Assembly (NCBI RefSeq): GCF_044597725.1
Contig: NZ_CP139003.1
Span: forward strand, 3,599,686-3,663,685
DNA: 64,000 bases
DNA from: Bermanella sp044597725
GTDB taxonomy: Bacteria > Pseudomonadota > Gammaproteobacteria > Pseudomonadales > Oceanobacteraceae
Direction of reading: 5' to 3'
The first letter of the stretch is position 1. The number at the start of each line of letters is the position of its first letter. Both the position numbers and the translations under genes were made by a program. The notes below the pieces were generated by a model. It was not told where the DNA came from and ran no database searches. It saw only the letters and a program-made list of their open reading frames with translations. Below are positions 55,595-63,921 of this stretch, piece by piece.

Positions 55595-55608
55595 TAGACC
55601 TTTGTCTA
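55595..55608. promoter_or_regulatory. Dyad site 1, probable CrbR-type operator
   Basis: TAGAC-CTTT-GTCTA, a perfect 5+5 inverted repeat with a 4-base spacer, 65 bases upstream of the acs start. Such 14-bp dyads are typical of NarL/LuxR-type response regulators. Confidence 0.6.
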
Positions 55609-55647
55609 GAAAAGCGCTAGCACACCTAATGGCAAGGTTATGCAAGT

Positions 55648-55661
55648 TAGACTTTGGTCGA
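55648..55661. promoter_or_regulatory. Dyad site 2, probable CrbR-type operator
   Basis: TAGAC-TTTG-GTCGA, the same pattern with one mismatch, 88 bases upstream of the porin start and 53 bases from dyad site 1, a spacing of five helical turns. Confidence 0.55.
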
Positions 55662-55748
55662 ATCTATACCAAGGGCGAATATGGAGGTTGGAATTTAAAG
55701 CGTATTACTGGTTGGGTACTAATCAACCCATTATCGGAGGGGACACAC

Positions 55749-56933
55749 ATGAGTACATACAATCATTATAAAAAAAGCGCTCTGGCCTCAGCAGTATTAA
55801 TTTGCTCGAGTGCATTATCCAGCCAAAGCATGGCTGCTACCGAATTTGAATATGGTGGCTATATCAAATTCGATGCCATTTTTAGTCAATACAGCGATAC
55901 ACAAAGGGCGGGGAATGTCGGTGATGACTTTCTTGTGCCTTCTACCATTGCCGTAGGTGATGGCAGTGCTGAAGGCGATATGGTCTACGACAGTAACGCA
56001 AAGTTTAGCCGTTTAAACTTTAAAACCACAACCGATACCGACGCCGGGCAAATAGTTGGTTTTATTGAAATGGATTTTAATGCCGGGCAAGACGAACGAC
56101 TCACTAACCAAGCCAGTAATGGTTTACGCCATGCTTTTGTTAAGTGGACACAAGAAAGTGGCAGTTCATTATTAACCGGGCAAACATGGAGTACCTTTTT
56201 TAATGTTGGCGCCTTACCCGAGGCGGTGGATTTCATTGGCCCTACTTCAGGTTCAATCTTTATTCGCCAACAACAAGTGCGCTATACCATGCCCATGGCA
56301 TCTGGTTCATTTATGTTAGGCGCCGAGAATCCAAGTGTTAGCTTATACGATGATCGCGCGGGTAACCCGGTAAACAATAATGCAATCGACGACAGTACAT
56401 TACCTGATTTGATTGCTCGTTACGACGGCAAGCTAGGTGCAATAAGCTACAGTGCCGCTGCCATGTTGCGTCAAATTCGCTATAACGATGGCACCAATGA
56501 CGAAGCTGAAAATGGCTTTGCTATCACGTTTAGTGGTAAGTATGCGCTAGCCAATGGCGATGATTTAAAGTTCATGTTTAGCAATGGCACTTTAGGTCGT
56601 TATATCGCCCTCAATGCATTTCGTGATGGCGGTGTCGAAGCGGATGGTTCTATCGACTTAAATACAGTTACCGGTGGCTTTGTTGCTTATAAGCACATGT
56701 GGTCAGACAAGCTTCGCAGCACCTTGATGTATGCCTTTGCCGAAGCCGATAACAGCAACAGTATCACTTCCGATGTCACCAAGTCCGTCAATAACATCAA
56801 CTTAAACCTTATGTACAGCCCTGCAGCTAAACTCACTCTAGGCGCGGAATACATTATGGCCGAGCGTGAAACCGAGTCGGGCACAAATGGTGATCTTTCG
56901 CGTTTGCAGTTTACCAGTAAGTGGGCGTTTTAA
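55749..56933 (+). CDS. DcaP-like outer-membrane porin
   Basis: 394 residues from ATG 55749, which has GGAGG 8 bases upstream and opens a clean signal peptide (ALASAVLICSSALSSQSMAA). The mature part begins FEYGGYIKFDAIFSQYSD and continues as alternating strands with a C-terminal phenylalanine (TSKWAF), the standard signal for BAM insertion. Pattern and length suit the DcaP trimeric porin family, used for uptake of organic acids. The long frame start at 55578 is spurious. Divergent from acs and followed by the symporter operon, so probably an acetate or dicarboxylate entry channel under the same regulator. Confidence 0.82.
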   Translation: MSTYNHYKKSALASAVLICSSALSSQSMAATEFEYGGYIKFDAIFSQYSDTQRAGNVGDDFLVPSTIAVGDGSAEGDMVYDSNAKFSRLNFKTTTDTDAGQIVGFIEMDFNAGQDERLTNQASNGLRHAFVKWTQESGSSLLTGQTWSTFFNVGALPEAVDFIGPTSGSIFIRQQQVRYTMPMASGSFMLGAENPSVSLYDDRAGNPVNNNAIDDSTLPDLIARYDGKLGAISYSAAAMLRQIRYNDGTNDEAENGFAITFSGKYALANGDDLKFMFSNGTLGRYIALNAFRDGGVEADGSIDLNTVTGGFVAYKHMWSDKLRSTLMYAFAEADNSNSITSDVTKSVNNINLNLMYSPAAKLTLGAEYIMAERETESGTNGDLSRLQFTSKWAF

Positions 56934-56936
56934 TGG

Positions 56937-56950
56937 TAGACCAATGTCGA
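56937..56950. promoter_or_regulatory. Dyad site 3, probable CrbR-type operator
   Basis: TAGAC-CAAT-GTCGA, 56 bases upstream of the DUF4212 gene and just past the porin stop. It matches sites 1 and 2 and links the symporter operon to the same regulator. Confidence 0.55.
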
Positions 56951-57005
56951 ATACCTGTTTGCTCTACTCAGGTCTAAAAAGAAAAGGTTAAAGGGGAGAA
57001 ATATT

Positions 57006-57272
57006 ATGTCGTTTAAATCTGAAAGTGATGCAAAAGCCTACTGGAAAGAAAACCTCGCATTGATGGTGAAACTGATTTCGATCTGGTTTGTTGTTTCCTA
57101 TGGCTTTGGAATCTTGCTCGTAGACGTACTGAATAACATTCAGCTGGGTGGATATAAATTAGGGTTTTGGTTTGCCCAACAAGGGTCAATTTATACCTTT
57201 GTTGCTCTAATTTTTTATTACACAAAAAAAATGGGCGATTTAGATCGCAAATATGGCGTTGATGACGAGTAG
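57006..57272 (+). CDS. DUF4212 small symporter subunit
   Basis: 88 residues with two membrane helices (LALMVKLISIWFVVSYGFGILLV and LGFWFAQQGSIYTFVALIFYY) and charged ends, the DUF4212 pattern. Always found just upstream of VC_2705-type sodium:solute symporters, whose small subunit it is thought to be. It has GGGGAG 5-10 bases upstream of ATG 57006 and the symporter gene follows after 9 bases. Confidence 0.9.
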   Translation: MSFKSESDAKAYWKENLALMVKLISIWFVVSYGFGILLVDVLNNIQLGGYKLGFWFAQQGSIYTFVALIFYYTKKMGDLDRKYGVDDE

Positions 57273-57281
57273 AGGTGAACC

Positions 57282-59012
57282 ATGGAATTACAAACACTCA
57301 CATATATTGTAGTTGGGCTTACCTTTGCTTTATACATAGGTATTGCTATTTGGGCCCGCGCGGGTTCGACTAAAGAGTTTTATATCGCTGGTGGTGGTAT
57401 CCACCCAGTAGCCAATGGTATGGCCACTGCTGCAGACTGGATGTCGGCCGCATCATTTATTGGTATGGCGGGTTTAATTGCCTTTATGGGTTACGGTGGT
57501 TCTGTCTTTCTAATGGGCTGGACCGGTGGCTTTGTATTGTTAGCATTGCTGCTCGCACCTTACCTACGCAAGTATGGTAAGTTTACTGTTCCTGAGTTTA
57601 TTGGCGATCGCTTTTATTCTCGTACGGCGCGAATTGTTGCTGTTGTTTGTTTAATTATTTGCTCTATTACTTATGTAATTGGTCAGATGAAAGGCATTGG
57701 TGTGGCGTTTTCTCGCTTCTTAGAAGTGGGTTACGACACAGGCTTAGTCGTAGGTATGTGCATTGTTTTCTTTTACGCCGTTTTGGGTGGCATGAAAGGT
57801 ATTACCTATACACAAATTGCACAGTATTGCGTGCTGATAATGGCCTATACCATTCCTGCTATCTTTATTTCACTGAATCTAACCGGCAACCCAATTCCAC
57901 AATTAGGGCTTGGTAGTACGCTGGTGAATACCGATGTTTATCTGCTAGACCGTTTAGATCAAGTTGTTACTGAGCTTGGTTTTGCCCAGTACACAACCTC
58001 TGAACGTTTAAGCACAACTAACATGATTGCCTATACCTTATCACTGATGATTGGTACCGCGGGTTTACCTCACGTTATTATTCGTTTCTTTACCGTACCT
58101 AAAGTAAAAGATGCGCGCTCATCGGCGGGTTGGGCTTTGGTTTTCATTGCTATTTTGTATACCACTGCACCTGCTGTTGCCGGTATGGCTCGTTTAAACC
58201 TAATGAACACCATTGAACCTCAAAGTGGGCAAAATCTTGCTTACGATGATCGACCACAATGGTTTAAGAATTGGGAGAAAACGGGGCTACTTGAGTTTGA
58301 AGATAAAAATGGCGATGGCCGCATTCAATACGTAGCCGACCCTGAGAAAAATGAAATGGTTAAAGTAGACCGCGATATCATGGTATTAGCTAACCCTGAA
58401 ATTGCTAAGCTACCCAACTGGGTCATTGCCTTAGTGGCTGCAGGTGGTCTTGCGGCTGCTCTATCTACTGCTGCAGGTTTGTTATTGGCCATATCCTCGG
58501 CCATTAGTCACGACTTGCTCAAAGGCGTCTTTATGCCGCAAATTAGTGAGAAGCAAGAACTGCTAGCTAGCCGACTCGCCATGGCAGGGGCCATCGCCGC
58601 CGCCGGGTATTTGGGCTTTAACCCGCCTGATTTTGCGGCCGGTACCGTGGCTCTAGCATTCGGCTTAGCTGCCTCATCTATTTTCCCTGTATTAATGATG
58701 GGCATCTTCAGTGCTCGGGTAAATAAAGAGGGTGCTATTGCTGGTATGGTGGCAGGTATTAGCGTTACATTGTTATACGTGTTCCAACATAAAGGCATTA
58801 TGTTTGTACCGGGTACTGAGTTTTTAGGTGGAATGAAAGAGAACTGGTTCTTTGGTATTGAACCTAATGCGTTTGGTGCAATTGGTGCTTTGTTTAACTT
58901 TGCAGTGGCGAATATTGTCTCTCGCTTTACGGCTGAGCCACCACAAGAAGTACAAGAATTGGTTGAACACATACGTGTACCTACTGGTATCAGTGCTGCA
59001 CACGAGCACTAG
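57282..59012 (+). CDS. Sodium:solute symporter, VC_2705 type (acetate uptake)
   Basis: 576-residue SSS-family transporter with 13 or so membrane helices. Family motifs include REFYIAGGGIHPVANGMATAADWMSAASF-like start (residues ~27-55), RTARIVAVVCLIICSITYVIGQMKGIG and GLPHVIIRFFTV. A ~60-residue soluble loop (around 300-365) contains DKNGDGRIQY, which resembles a calcium-binding DxDGD loop. VC_2705-type symporters with DUF4212 partners serve as acetate or short-chain acid permeases under CrbSR in Vibrio. Followed by a strong terminator. Confidence 0.9.
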   Translation: MELQTLTYIVVGLTFALYIGIAIWARAGSTKEFYIAGGGIHPVANGMATAADWMSAASFIGMAGLIAFMGYGGSVFLMGWTGGFVLLALLLAPYLRKYGKFTVPEFIGDRFYSRTARIVAVVCLIICSITYVIGQMKGIGVAFSRFLEVGYDTGLVVGMCIVFFYAVLGGMKGITYTQIAQYCVLIMAYTIPAIFISLNLTGNPIPQLGLGSTLVNTDVYLLDRLDQVVTELGFAQYTTSERLSTTNMIAYTLSLMIGTAGLPHVIIRFFTVPKVKDARSSAGWALVFIAILYTTAPAVAGMARLNLMNTIEPQSGQNLAYDDRPQWFKNWEKTGLLEFEDKNGDGRIQYVADPEKNEMVKVDRDIMVLANPEIAKLPNWVIALVAAGGLAAALSTAAGLLLAISSAISHDLLKGVFMPQISEKQELLASRLAMAGAIAAAGYLGFNPPDFAAGTVALAFGLAASSIFPVLMMGIFSARVNKEGAIAGMVAGISVTLLYVFQHKGIMFVPGTEFLGGMKENWFFGIEPNAFGAIGALFNFAVANIVSRFTAEPPQEVQELVEHIRVPTGISAAHEH

Positions 59013-59028
59013 AATACGTTAACCTGTT

Positions 59029-59056
59029 AATGCTCCGCCTCAGGGCGGAGCATTTT
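59029..59056 (+). terminator. Rho-independent terminator of the symporter operon
   Basis: AATGCTCCGCC and GGCGGAGCATT form an 11-bp GC-rich stem with a TCAG loop, followed by TT. Confidence 0.85.
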
Positions 59057-59086
59057 CCTATATACAAAAGTAAAATGGGATAATCT

Positions 59087-59581
59087 ATGTGGAAAAACAA
59101 ACACGTCTTAGCTGCTTTAATCATTACGCCCATTTTATCGGTTATGGCGTATTTTGCGGTGGATTCATTTGTCGCTGAAACACCTCACAAAGCAAAAGCG
59201 GGCGACCAAGTAAAGTTAGTAGAAAAACCCAACTGTCGCTATTCCAGTGGTAAGTGCGGTTTAAAAAATGGCGAATTTGAATTAGTGCTTTCTGCACAAA
59301 CGGAAGACAATAATAACGTAACACTAACATTAACCTCTCGGCATAGCTTGGAAGGTGTTATCATTGCCCATGCTACTCACCCTGACGAAAGCGCAAAACC
59401 TGTAAATATGCGCCCATTGAGTAAAGATGGCACACAATGGCAACTCACCATTGATAACCCCAACATTGAAACCGATAGACTACAGGTTGCAGCCAGCGCT
59501 AATAGTGCAGTCTACTATGGAGATGCTAGTCTTACCTTTATCGAGTATGAAACGGCGTTCAATGATGACTTCCGCGACTGA
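59087..59581 (+). CDS. Membrane-anchored periplasmic protein, unknown
   Basis: 164 residues with an N-terminal membrane anchor (VLAALIITPILSVMAYFAV) and a soluble domain with two cysteines (PNCRYSSGKCGL) and an immunoglobulin-like strand pattern. Family not recognised. The gene's end overlaps the start of the DUF294 gene by about 17-20 bases, so they are co-translated. Its conserved place in acetate-locus neighbourhoods is likely but is not something I can check here. Confidence 0.7.
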   Translation: MWKNKHVLAALIITPILSVMAYFAVDSFVAETPHKAKAGDQVKLVEKPNCRYSSGKCGLKNGEFELVLSAQTEDNNNVTLTLTSRHSLEGVIIAHATHPDESAKPVNMRPLSKDGTQWQLTIDNPNIETDRLQVAASANSAVYYGDASLTFIEYETAFNDDFRD

Positions 59582-61430
59582 ACACAACATACCAACCGAA
59601 TTACTGCCTATTCGTGATTTCTTACTGGAATGCATTCCATTTGATGAACTTCCCTCTGGTGAAGTTGATCGCATCACATCGAATATTGAAATCAGTTATC
59701 ACCGGCAAGGCACCCAATTTAAATGTGATAATAATGAGTCGGGCTTACGCATTGTAAGAAATGGTGCGGTTGAACTTAGATCAAAAGATAACAAGTTACT
59801 TGACCGGTTTGGGGAGGGTGTGAGTTTTAACTTAAAGGGCCTGAATAAAGAAGAACCTGACGTTAGCGCAACCCTCATCGAAGATACATTGTTTTATTTT
59901 TTACCAGAAGAAATATATCAATCACTACGATTACAATATCGTTATTTTGATCGATTTTTTAATAGTCAGCGTAGCCGACGTGTGCGCAGGGCGGCGCGTC
60001 ATGAGCCTAACCCTAATGATATGATGCGCCCCGTTGCTGACCTTATGGCAGACAACCTCTGTCATGTAGATCCGGATACAAGTATACAGCGCTGTGCCGC
60101 CAAAATGAGTGAAGAGCGAGTTTCCTCTATACTCGTGATGAAAAATCAAAAACTATTAGGCATTGTTACCGACCGAGATATTCGCTCACGGGCTGTTGCT
60201 CAGGTACTCAACTTAAATGCAGAAGTATCTGTCATTATGACAGAGAACCCTAAGTGTATCGCACACGATAAGTCTTTGTTTGATGCCACTTTATTTATGA
60301 CTCAGTCCGGTATTCATCACTTACCTGTCACCGATAACAATTCTATTGTGGGAATTATATCGGCGTCCGACTTGATGATTGCCAAACAAGATGATCCTGT
60401 TTTTTTGGTTCAGCATATTAGCCGACAGAACCATGTTGCCGAGCTTAAAGAAGTTGTTTCATCACTTCCTAACTTATTAGTTCAGTGGGTACATGCGGGT
60501 ATTCGCGCCCATCAAGTGAGCCATATTTATACCGCTATTAGCGATGCTGTAACGGTGCGCTTAATTGAAATTGCCGAAGCTGAGCTTGGCCCCTCACCCG
60601 TACCTTATTGTTGGTTAGGGTTTGGCTCACAAGGTCGGGCCGAGCAATTACTAGGCGCCGATCAAGATAATGGCCTGCTTATTAGCAACGACTTACAACC
60701 TGAACATGAAGCTTGGTTTGAAAAATTAGCACACTTTGTTTGTGACGGTTTAAATGAATGTGGTTATGACTACTGCCGTGGAAAAATTATGGCCACGACC
60801 GACGAATGGCGGCAACCATTGGATGTTTGGAAACGGACCATTGATCGCTGGACACGAAGCCCAACAGATGATGCCGTGATGCGTACGAGTATCTTTTTCG
60901 ACTTACGCACTATTCATGGTGATGAACGCCTATGTCAACAATTACAAGAGCATATGTTAGAAAGGGCGAGTAGCAATAGTATTTTCTTAGCCGCATTAGC
61001 CTTAAACGCTTTAGGTAGTCTGCCACCTTTGGGAATCTTTAGACAGTTTGTGGTGGAACATAATGGGGAACACGAAGACGAACTTGACTTAAAAAAACGT
61101 GGCATTTTACCCATTATCGATTTGGTTCGCTTGCAGGCGCTAGCCAACAAAGTAACCGCCGTTAATACCATTGAACGCTTACAGTCATTGGAGACAATAA
61201 AAGCGATTAATATGAAAGACAGCCGCAATTTGCAAGATGCCCTCAGTGTTATTATGCAGGCTAGAATTGAAAACCAAGCCCAACAAATTGTAGCCGGAAA
61301 AAAACCCAACAACTTTATTGATCCTGACGACATGAGCAAGCTATTACGTAAACAATTAAAAGATGCCTTCAGTATCGTTAAGGATGCTCAGCAAGCTGCT
61401 AAGATAAATTTCCGCCAAGGTATGTCATGA
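59565..61430 (+). CDS. DUF294 nucleotidyltransferase with cNMP-binding and CBS domains
   Basis: 621 residues from ATG 59565 (ATG 59562 is adjacent; the longest frame from 59427 lies inside the previous gene and is unlikely). Domain order: cyclic-nucleotide-binding-like beta barrel (about 1-130), two CBS domains (about 160-285, with GIVTDRDIR and HHLPVTDNNSIVGIISASDL), and a DUF294 nucleotidyltransferase with the motif GFGSQGRAEQLLGADQDNGLL, then the DUF294 C-terminal helical domain. Such proteins sense nucleotides and may uridylylate or adenylylate partners; they often sit beside SSS symporters and a DEDDh exonuclease, as here. Confidence 0.88.
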   Translation: MTSATEHNIPTELLPIRDFLLECIPFDELPSGEVDRITSNIEISYHRQGTQFKCDNNESGLRIVRNGAVELRSKDNKLLDRFGEGVSFNLKGLNKEEPDVSATLIEDTLFYFLPEEIYQSLRLQYRYFDRFFNSQRSRRVRRAARHEPNPNDMMRPVADLMADNLCHVDPDTSIQRCAAKMSEERVSSILVMKNQKLLGIVTDRDIRSRAVAQVLNLNAEVSVIMTENPKCIAHDKSLFDATLFMTQSGIHHLPVTDNNSIVGIISASDLMIAKQDDPVFLVQHISRQNHVAELKEVVSSLPNLLVQWVHAGIRAHQVSHIYTAISDAVTVRLIEIAEAELGPSPVPYCWLGFGSQGRAEQLLGADQDNGLLISNDLQPEHEAWFEKLAHFVCDGLNECGYDYCRGKIMATTDEWRQPLDVWKRTIDRWTRSPTDDAVMRTSIFFDLRTIHGDERLCQQLQEHMLERASSNSIFLAALALNALGSLPPLGIFRQFVVEHNGEHEDELDLKKRGILPIIDLVRLQALANKVTAVNTIERLQSLETIKAINMKDSRNLQDALSVIMQARIENQAQQIVAGKKPNNFIDPDDMSKLLRKQLKDAFSIVKDAQQAAKINFRQGMS

Positions 61431-62104
61431 TTCTTTCAATAAAACGTTTGATTTACGAATTGAAAGCAAAAATACGGCACAACCCATTAGGTGAAGAATT
61501 AAAAACGCTATGGGATGCGGATAACTATGCACTGCATAAGCATTGGCATCAGGCTGAATTTATCGTTATTGATACTGAAACCACAGGACTGGACCCAAAA
61601 CATGACACCCTGCTTAGTATCGGCTGGGTTGTGATTAAGCGTGGGCATATTCAACTAAATAGCGCCCAACATATATTCATTAAAGTAAAAGAAGGGGTTG
61701 GCAACAGTGCCACTATCCATCAAATACGAGACTGTGAATTACGCCAAGGTATGGAATTACATATTGCCATGTCTCTGCTTTTGAATGCCTTGCATAATCG
61801 TATTGCTGTCTTTCACCACGCACCTATGGACTTACACTTTTTAAACACATTAAGTAAGCGTTTATACAATGCTCCCTTGCTTATACCTTGTGTGGATACG
61901 TTAGCTGTGGAGAAACAACGCCATCGTCATAATGAACAATCCCAAAGTAATGGTTTCTTCAAATTAGCAACATGCCGTAAACGCTATAATTTACCACCTC
62001 ACACGGGGCATAATGCTTTAACCGATGCTATTGCTACTGCAGAACTTCTATTGGCGCAAATTGCTCACAAAAATGATCACGTAAAAACAAAAGAATTAGT
62101 CTAG
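61427..62104 (+). CDS. DEDDh 3'-5' exonuclease (DNA Pol III epsilon-like)
   Basis: 225 residues with Exo I VIDTETTGLDP (D, E), Exo II HHAPMDLHFL (D) and Exo III HNALTDAIATAELLL (H, D). It overlaps the DUF294 gene by four bases (ATGA). DUF294-exonuclease pairs are common next to acetate symporters in gammaproteobacteria; the exonuclease is unlikely to be the replicative proofreader, which is encoded elsewhere. It may degrade a nucleotide or small RNA connected with the DUF294 protein. Confidence 0.9.
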   Translation: MILSIKRLIYELKAKIRHNPLGEELKTLWDADNYALHKHWHQAEFIVIDTETTGLDPKHDTLLSIGWVVIKRGHIQLNSAQHIFIKVKEGVGNSATIHQIRDCELRQGMELHIAMSLLLNALHNRIAVFHHAPMDLHFLNTLSKRLYNAPLLIPCVDTLAVEKQRHRHNEQSQSNGFFKLATCRKRYNLPPHTGHNALTDAIATAELLLAQIAHKNDHVKTKELV

Positions 62105-62135
62105 GCTTTGGCATAAAGCTTGAATCTATATTCTT

Positions 62136-63260
62136 ATGCGTCAAACAAAATATCTCATCTATATACTGACCTTATGCGGCTTACTCATGAATGTAAGTGC
62201 ATATACCCATGCACAAAATAAAAGTCAGGCTCAGCAACGCATTCAAGAAGTAATCAGGCACCTTTCGCTATATCAAAGAGATAGCGAAGTGATACGTTAT
62301 GAACAGCGGGAAGATAGTGTTAGCGGCTTATACTTGCCTGAAAACACGGGTAACCCCCAAGGTGGCGTCCTTATCTTGCATGATATTGCTCAGCACGCCC
62401 ATTGGCCGTTTAGTGTTGCCCCACTACGTGAATATCTACCCGATTACGGCTGGAGTACGCTAAGTCTATTTTTTCAAGACTATATTGCGATACCGCGCCC
62501 CAAAGACCCGAAATTAGATGATGAAGATAATCAAGAGGAGAACGCAGTAAAGGACGATCAACAAGAAACTGCAGAACAAGAAGTAGTAGAAGAACAGGAA
62601 GTAGCTGAAGAAGAACAACAAGAAGAAGTGGTGCCCGCGCAAGAGCCTCAAGAAGACCAAAACTTTGCAGATGAAAATACAGACGAAGAACAGGTCGCCG
62701 ACGAAACCAACCAAGATAACGTTGAAGCGCAAGATAATACTGAGGCTGAAGCAACACCAGAGCCAGAAGAACCTGAGCAAACAGAAGAGGAACGTATAGA
62801 CGCTTTTATTGCAGATATGGCAGACACAGTTGAAGGTGGCCTTCAGCAACTTAATACTCTGGGGCAATTTAACCTTGTAGTCGTAGCCAATGGACTAGCC
62901 GCCAATTGGGCTGCGGAAGCGTTAAAAAAACGTTTTGAAACATCCGAAAAAAGTGGCTATGTACTGGTATTGATTAACGCCAAGCAAAGTACGTATCCAG
63001 AATATCCACTCAACCAAACATTAGCAGAACTGGATATACCTATGTTAGATATCCACACCCATGAATTAGAGCGAGACAAACGCAAAGCCACAGCAAGGCG
63101 CAATGCGATAGTACGTCGACAGAATGAAGACTATTGGCAAATAGCCATAACAGCACGCAATGACCATACAATGGATAAGCATAACCCCATCTCACGACGT
63201 GTTAGGGGTTGGTTAAAAACTCATGCGGCGGGCAAAAAGGTTGATTTAAACGCACCATAG
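62136..63260 (+). CDS. DUF3530 exported alpha/beta-hydrolase-like protein with acidic insert
   Basis: 374 residues with a signal peptide (YLIYILTLCGLLMNVSAYTHA). The DUF3530 core is seen as GVLILHDIAQHAHWP near residue 75 and FNLVVVANGLAANWAAEAL near 245, a place equivalent to the hydrolase nucleophile elbow where Ser would be expected but Asn-Gly is found. Between them lies a low-complexity insert of about 95 residues (124-218) made mostly of Glu, Gln, Asp and Ala. The C-terminus has the family's RVRGWLK. Function unknown; periplasmic. Confidence 0.82.
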   Translation: MRQTKYLIYILTLCGLLMNVSAYTHAQNKSQAQQRIQEVIRHLSLYQRDSEVIRYEQREDSVSGLYLPENTGNPQGGVLILHDIAQHAHWPFSVAPLREYLPDYGWSTLSLFFQDYIAIPRPKDPKLDDEDNQEENAVKDDQQETAEQEVVEEQEVAEEEQQEEVVPAQEPQEDQNFADENTDEEQVADETNQDNVEAQDNTEAEATPEPEEPEQTEEERIDAFIADMADTVEGGLQQLNTLGQFNLVVVANGLAANWAAEALKKRFETSEKSGYVLVLINAKQSTYPEYPLNQTLAELDIPMLDIHTHELERDKRKATARRNAIVRRQNEDYWQIAITARNDHTMDKHNPISRRVRGWLKTHAAGKKVDLNAP

Positions 63261-63342
63261 AGCGTTAGTAGTGCGGCCCTCCACGTGAGTTTCGAAATCC
63301 CCTCATTTTCGGAATTCTCAAAATTTTTGATTCAGCGAAAAT

Positions 63343-63737
63343 AGTAGTGCGGCCGGAGCCGTAGGCGACCCCGGCAATGGGTTTTCGATGCCGCTTACGC
63401 TTTCCGGAAGTTGTCCGTAGTCTCACGGACGCCGTGAACACCTCCATGTGGGCTCGCGCGTACCATCCATGGCACGCAACGCCGCTCGCTTTACGAACAG
63501 CTTCCGCAAACCGTTAAGGTTTTTGGTGAGGCAAACACCTTATTTTTTGGGGAGATCTACAACGAATGATTTACAGAAGCAGATTACAAAGCGAGCGGTT
63601 TCACGAGCCAGGACGGCGAGTGCGAGCTTACAGGGACGTACTGGCAGCGTCCGCGAGACTGTAAGCTGTTTTTGTAAAGCATGGCGGAAAACCAAAAACC
63701 CCATTGCGGGGGTCGCTGGTGCTCCGGCCGCACTACT
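63343..63737. repeat. Element with imperfect ~53-bp inverted repeats
   Basis: 63343-63395 and the reverse complement of 63684-63737 match imperfectly, sharing AGTAGTGCGGCCGGAGC, GCGACCCC and CAATGGG in order. About 290 bases lie between. A partial direct copy of the first bases (AGTAGTGCGGCC) occurs at 63267-63278. The region is more GC-rich than its surroundings and the ORFs inside look accidental. It has the form of a MITE-like or REP-type intergenic repeat beside the rRNA operon. Confidence 0.6.
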
Positions 63738-63761
63738 GGGATTTGTAAAAGCCAGAAAAGA

Positions 63762-63797
63762 AAAAACCCCAGCAGGATAACCTACTGGGGTTTTTAG
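63762..63797 (-). terminator. Bidirectional terminator after 5S rRNA
   Basis: AAAAACCCCAG and CTGGGGTTTTT pair around a loop that itself can pair (CAGGATAACCTA). T-runs on both strands make it work in both directions; it lies 8 bases beyond the 3' end of 5S. Confidence 0.85.
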
Positions 63798-63804
63798 ATT
63801 AAGA

Positions 63805-63921
63805 GCTTGACGATGACCTACTCTCACATGGGGAGACCCCACACTACCATCGGCGATACGTCGTTTCACTACTGAGTTCGGAATGGAATCAGGTGGTTCC
63901 AACGCTCTATTTTCGTCAAGC
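63805..63921 (-). rRNA. rrf: 5S ribosomal RNA
   Basis: The reverse complement has the conserved 5S core: CCCATTCCGAACTC-type loop (here ATTCCATTCCGAACTCAG), AGTGAAACG, CGCCGATGGTAGTGTGGGG and CCCCATGTGAGAGTAGG. The ends GCTTGACGA and TCGTCAAGC form helix I. Length about 117. It is the last gene of an rRNA operon that continues to the right; 63922-64000 is the spacer toward 23S rRNA, which is not reached. Confidence 0.95.

Noticed and set aside
55578..55748. 57-residue N-terminal extension of the porin
   Set aside because: It covers the promoter region with the dyad sites and would hide the signal peptide; the ATG at 55749 has a strong ribosome-binding site.
59427..59564. N-terminal extension of the DUF294 protein
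   Set aside because: It lies entirely inside the preceding gene, reads as non-protein-like sequence and has no start signal; ATG 59562/59565 is preferred.
62410..62867. Two minus-strand ORFs opposite the acidic insert
   Set aside because: They arise from the low-complexity GAA/CAA-rich codons of the DUF3530 gene, encode Leu/Phe-rich nonsense and have no ribosome-binding site.
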